From NCBI GenBank assembly GCA_946184195.1, contig CAMHEP010000064.1, positions 1-8,818 on the forward strand: DNA of 8,818 nucleotides. Reading direction: 5' to 3'. Under the pieces are notes generated by a model. The model was given only the letters and a program-made list of their open reading frames with translations, was not told the DNA's origin and made no database searches. This DNA comes from an uncultured Bacteroidales bacterium. Its GTDB lineage: Bacteria; Bacteroidota; Bacteroidia; Bacteroidales; Paludibacteraceae. The position numbers and the translations under genes are program-made. Each line of letters begins with the position of its first letter. Within the stretch, counting starts at the first letter, position 1. Shown piece after piece: positions 6,340 through 8,818 of the stretch.

Positions 6340-8628
6340 TCAGTTGAACTCTCCGTATTGCATGCTATGTCGTTGTGCGGCGATGATTTCCGGCATCTTC
6401 TTGAGAGCCGCGAAGAGCTCTTCCAATTCCCGTTTATCGTAGACGTACACATCCATATGTGCAATGAAGAGTCCGTCTTCTGCCTTGGCTTCAAGGTGTC
6501 GCATGTTGATATGGAACTCGGTCGTGATGACAGTCAATACTTGGATCAGTACGCCAAATTTATCGACTCCACGCACCTCTATCCGTTCGATAAACGACTG
6601 CACGCGGTGAGTGTCCCATGTGGCAGCGTAGAGGCGCTTACCCTGTGACGTCTTCAGTCGTTGTGCCTCAGGACAGTCTAACTTGTGTATATATATCGTC
6701 CCATCCTCGGCCTTGTATCCCATGACTTCGTCTCCGGGAATAGGATGGCAGCAATCTGCCTGTTTATATTGCTTACCGAGGTTCTCGTCGGTGAGGACGA
6801 TGAATTTACTCTCTTTCTTTTTCTTGGTAGCTTCCTTCTCGCCGGATGCTTGGGTTGATTCGTTGTTGATGTCATCCGTGTTCAAATCAACGTTTTTCTT
6901 TGCATCGTTTGAGCGGGAGAAGGGGTTGAGGCGTTTCCAGATACTGCGTTTGGGGAAGGCTATGTCTGCAAGTTTGCCTATTTGCAACTCTTTCTTACCC
7001 AACAAGAGGTATAATTGTGCGGGTTGGCGTATCTCGTAGTAGTTGAGAACACGCTGCAGCACATTATCCTTATATTCTGTCAGTCCTTGAGCATCGAGCA
7101 TATCATTAAACAGCTGCTCGCCCTCCAAGGTCAGTCGTCTCTCTTCCCGATGGAAGAAGTTCTGTAATCCTGTTTGCGACTTAGCCGTCGTTGCCCATTC
7201 TGTCCATTCGGGGGTAGGGCTTTGTGTCTGGCTGGTCAGTATCTCCACCTGGTCACCGCTCTTGAGCACGTAACTCATGGGCAGTAGTGTATGATTGACC
7301 TTGGCGCCTATACAATGTTCACCGATGTCTGAGTGAAGTTGGAACGCGAGGTCAAGCACCGTGCTGCCTTGCGGCATAGTCTTGATATCACCCTTGGGGG
7401 TAAAGACGAACACCTCTTGGGCAAACAGATTGAGTTTGAAGGTGTCCAGAAAATCCATCGCGTCGGGTTCGGGGTGAGCGAGTATCTCCTTGAGGTTGCG
7501 CAACCATTTGTCCAGTTCGCTTTCGTCGGAATAGCCTGTTTTGTATTTCCAATGTGCTGCTAATCCTTTCTCGGCCAACTCGTGCATGCGGTCCGTGCGT
7601 ATCTGTACCTCCGTCCATTGTCCGTTGGGGCCCATAACGGTGACATGCAGAGCCTCATATCCGTTAGCTTTCGGCATACTGATCCAGTCGCGTATGCGTT
7701 CCGGGTGCGGCCGGTAAATCTCCGTGATGGCAGAGTATATCATCCAGCATTGGTCTTTCTCCGACATCGACTCGTTGGGAGTGAAGATGATACGTGCAGC
7801 CAATAGGTCGTATACATCCTCAAAGGGGATGTTTTTCTGCTGCATCTTCTTCCATATGGAGTATACTGTTTTGATGCGAGCTGTCATGGTGAATTTATAT
7901 CCCATGCTCTTCAGTTTCTCGCGTATAGGTGCAGCAAACTTCTCGTAATCCAGAAGTTGATTCTCCTTCATATCCCTCAGCTTGGCCTCTATCTCGGCGT
8001 ATGTATCGGGGTGCTCATATTTGAAGCTGAGGTTTTCCAGTTCCGTCTTGATGGGGAATAATCCGAGTCGGTGAGCCAGTGGAGCGTAGATATAGAGAGT
8101 CTCGCCTGCTATTTTGTATTGTTTCTCTTTGGGTTGTGCACCCAGCGTACGCATGTTGTGCAGTCGGTCCGCTATCTTGATGAGCACAACGCGTATGTCG
8201 TCGCTCATGGTGAGCAGCAACTTGCGGAAGTTCTCCGCCTGCTCGGATGCTTTCTCTCCGAATACACCGCCGCTTATCTTTGTCAGCCCATCCACTATCT
8301 GGGCAATCTTGGGGTTGAAGACGCGCTCTATATCCTCCACGGTATAGTCAGTGTCCTCTACCACATCGTGGAGTAGGGCGGAGCAGATGCTGGTGCTTCC
8401 AAGCCCAATCTCTCTCACCACAATGCGTGCTACAGCAAGGGGGTGCATGATGTACGGCTCGCCGCTCAGACGGCGTACGCCGTTATGTGCGCGGTTGGCG
8501 AACTCGAACGCGCGCGTAATAATATCCACCTTCTGCCGATGTGGAGTATGGGCATAGTCATCCAACAATGCCTCAAATTCGCGTTGTATGATCGCTTGTT
8601 CTTCCGGTGTAAATTCGCTATTTTGCAT
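6340..8628 (-). CDS. rel: Bifunctional (p)ppGpp synthetase/hydrolase (Rel/SpoT family)
   Basis: Long RSH enzyme (762 aa from the ATG at 8628) that makes and degrades the alarmone (p)ppGpp in response to starvation. Domains in order, numbered from this ATG: HD hydrolase, about 37-186, with predicted metal ligands His62 (in MHP), His87-Asp88 (LLHDVVED) and Asp154 (IADRLHNMRTL); synthetase, about 236-364, with Asp274 (DLLAAR), RIRD at 311-314 followed by KANGYEALH, and Glu340 in EVQIRT; TGS domain, about 404-466 (VFVFTPKGDIKTMPQGSTVLDLAF); a helical region; a polar Asp/Asn- then Lys-rich linker, about 572-607; zinc-finger-like part with Cys626, Cys627, His648 and Cys652 (CCHPIPGDEVMGY, IHKLDC); ACT domain, about 679-748. 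The intact HD residues and the basic RxRD motif (not the ExxD of RelA) indicate both activities. A TTG at 8640 gives four extra residues, but it overlaps the predicted -7 promoter element, so the ATG at 8628 is chosen. Confidence 0.95.
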   Translation of the reverse strand: MQNSEFTPEEQAIIQREFEALLDDYAHTPHRQKVDIITRAFEFANRAHNGVRRLSGEPYIMHPLAVARIVVREIGLGSTSICSALLHDVVEDTDYTVEDIERVFNPKIAQIVDGLTKISGGVFGEKASEQAENFRKLLLTMSDDIRVVLIKIADRLHNMRTLGAQPKEKQYKIAGETLYIYAPLAHRLGLFPIKTELENLSFKYEHPDTYAEIEAKLRDMKENQLLDYEKFAAPIREKLKSMGYKFTMTARIKTVYSIWKKMQQKNIPFEDVYDLLAARIIFTPNESMSEKDQCWMIYSAITEIYRPHPERIRDWISMPKANGYEALHVTVMGPNGQWTEVQIRTDRMHELAEKGLAAHWKYKTGYSDESELDKWLRNLKEILAHPEPDAMDFLDTFKLNLFAQEVFVFTPKGDIKTMPQGSTVLDLAFQLHSDIGEHCIGAKVNHTLLPMSYVLKSGDQVEILTSQTQSPTPEWTEWATTAKSQTGLQNFFHREERRLTLEGEQLFNDMLDAQGLTEYKDNVLQRVLNYYEIRQPAQLYLLLGKKELQIGKLADIAFPKRSIWKRLNPFSRSNDAKKNVDLNTDDINNESTQASGEKEATKKKKESKFIVLTDENLGKQYKQADCCHPIPGDEVMGYKAEDGTIYIHKLDCPEAQRLKTSQGKRLYAATWDTHRVQSFIERIEVRGVDKFGVLIQVLTVITTEFHINMRHLEAKAEDGLFIAHMDVYVYDKRELEELFAALKKMPEIIAAQRHSMQYGEFN

Positions 8629-8637
8629 AACAGTGTG

Positions 8638-8669
8638 CAAAGTTAGTTATTTTTTTTTATATACGCAAA
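8638..8669 (-). promoter_or_regulatory. Bacteroidetes-type housekeeping promoter of rel
   Basis: On the minus strand a TTTG at 8669-8666 (-33 element) is followed after exactly 20 bp by TAACTTTG at 8645-8638, a full match to the TAnnTTTG -7 element. The expected spacing in Bacteroides is about 19-21 bp. The spacer holds a run of nine A. Transcription should begin about 4-8 nt past the -7 element (near 8634-8630), only a few bases before the rel ATG at 8628. The match is direct; that the site is used is inference. Confidence 0.7.
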
Positions 8670-8683
8670 TAAATTTTCGCGTA
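8662..8683. repeat. Small inverted repeat over the rel -33 element
   Basis: TACGC at 8662-8666 and GCGTA at 8679-8683 are perfect 5-bp inverted arms; inside them AAA can pair with TTT if one C is bulged. The left arm and the bases next to it contain the predicted -33 TTTG of the rel promoter. It could be an operator half-site pair for a regulator that blocks sigma binding, but it is short and may be chance. Confidence 0.3.
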
Positions 8684-8750
8684 AAACGTTTGAAGATGGT
8701 TTTATTTCCCTAAAAAAGAACTGAATATTGACTTTGATTAACTTTTGATT

Positions 8751-8816
8751 CTTCGGGACGTGTTCGGGCTATGTTCGGGCTATGGTCGGGTTATTGTCAG
8801 GCTATGGTCAGGCTAT
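8751..8816. repeat. Tandem array of 11-bp units upstream of rel
   Basis: Five contiguous 11-bp units run from 8762 to 8816: GTTCGGGCTAT twice (8762-8772, 8773-8783), GGTCGGGTTAT (8784-8794), TGTCAGGCTAT (8795-8805) and GGTCAGGCTAT (8806-8816). A degenerate unit, CTTCGGGACGT (8751-8761), precedes them. The shared core is GTC(G/A)GG(C/T)TAT. The period is close to one DNA helical turn. The array sits about 80 bp upstream of the rel -33 box and reaches the right edge, so its true length is unknown. It is not in an open frame that I can support as coding. Between the array and the promoter (8684-8750) is A/T-rich sequence in which I see nothing else. Confidence 0.8.
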
Positions 8817-8818
8817 GC

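Noticed and set aside
6193..6648. A 151-codon plus-strand open frame across the DUF1573-rel junction
   Set aside because: Its two ends are antisense to two well-supported genes; the translation has no family features and looks like a reverse-complement shadow.
8626..8640. TTG at 8640 as the rel start, giving 766 aa
   Set aside because: The TTG overlaps the -7 element of the best promoter in the window, its four extra residues add no conserved sequence, and an ATG follows at 8628.
8689..8736. A divergent plus-strand promoter (TTTG at 8689-8692, TGACTTTG at 8729-8736)
   Set aside because: The -7-like element lacks the required A at position 2, and the spacing of 36 bp is far from the usual 19-21 bp.
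8751..8818. Tandem repeats as the end of a CRISPR array
   Set aside because: The units are 11 bp and directly adjacent, with no spacers between them, so they are a simple tandem repeat.

Overview
The window looks like chromosomal core sequence from a member of the Bacteroidales (Bacteroides/Prevotella-like); I cannot name the genus. The grounds are a TonB-dependent receptor with an N-terminal carboxypeptidase-regulatory-like domain, a secreted DUF1573 protein, a Rel of the Bacteroidetes type, A/T-rich leaders with mostly weak Shine-Dalgarno sequences, and a promoter upstream of rel that fits the Bacteroidetes consensus (TTTG, 20 bp, TAnnTTTG).

All six genes lie on the minus strand, so transcription runs from right to left. 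From 8818 downwards: a 190-bp non-coding region (8629-8818) with a short-period tandem repeat and the rel promoter; rel (bifunctional (p)ppGpp synthetase/hydrolase, 6340-8628); a 54-bp gap; a secreted DUF1573 protein (5194-6285); a 14-bp gap; meaB (GTPase chaperone of methylmalonyl-CoA mutase, 4079-5179), which overlaps dnaB (replicative helicase, 2578-4110) by 32 bp; a 71-bp gap with an inverted repeat; asnS (asparaginyl-tRNA synthetase, 1109-2506); a 72-bp gap; and the first 345 codons of a TonB-dependent outer-membrane receptor running off the left edge (1-1036). There is no RNA gene, insertion sequence or CRISPR array, and no gene-free stretch longer than 300 bases.

The close spacing, shared strand and absence of any clear intrinsic terminator suggest that at least rel to dnaB, and possibly through asnS, can be co-transcribed from the promoter in front of rel. 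That would place stringent-response control, DNA unwinding at the fork, a tRNA charging enzyme and a B12-enzyme chaperone on one transcript; this grouping is inference from layout. No clearly new system is visible. The points most worth a second look are the near-leaderless arrangement of rel, the 11-bp tandem repeat upstream of it, and the meaB/dnaB overlap.
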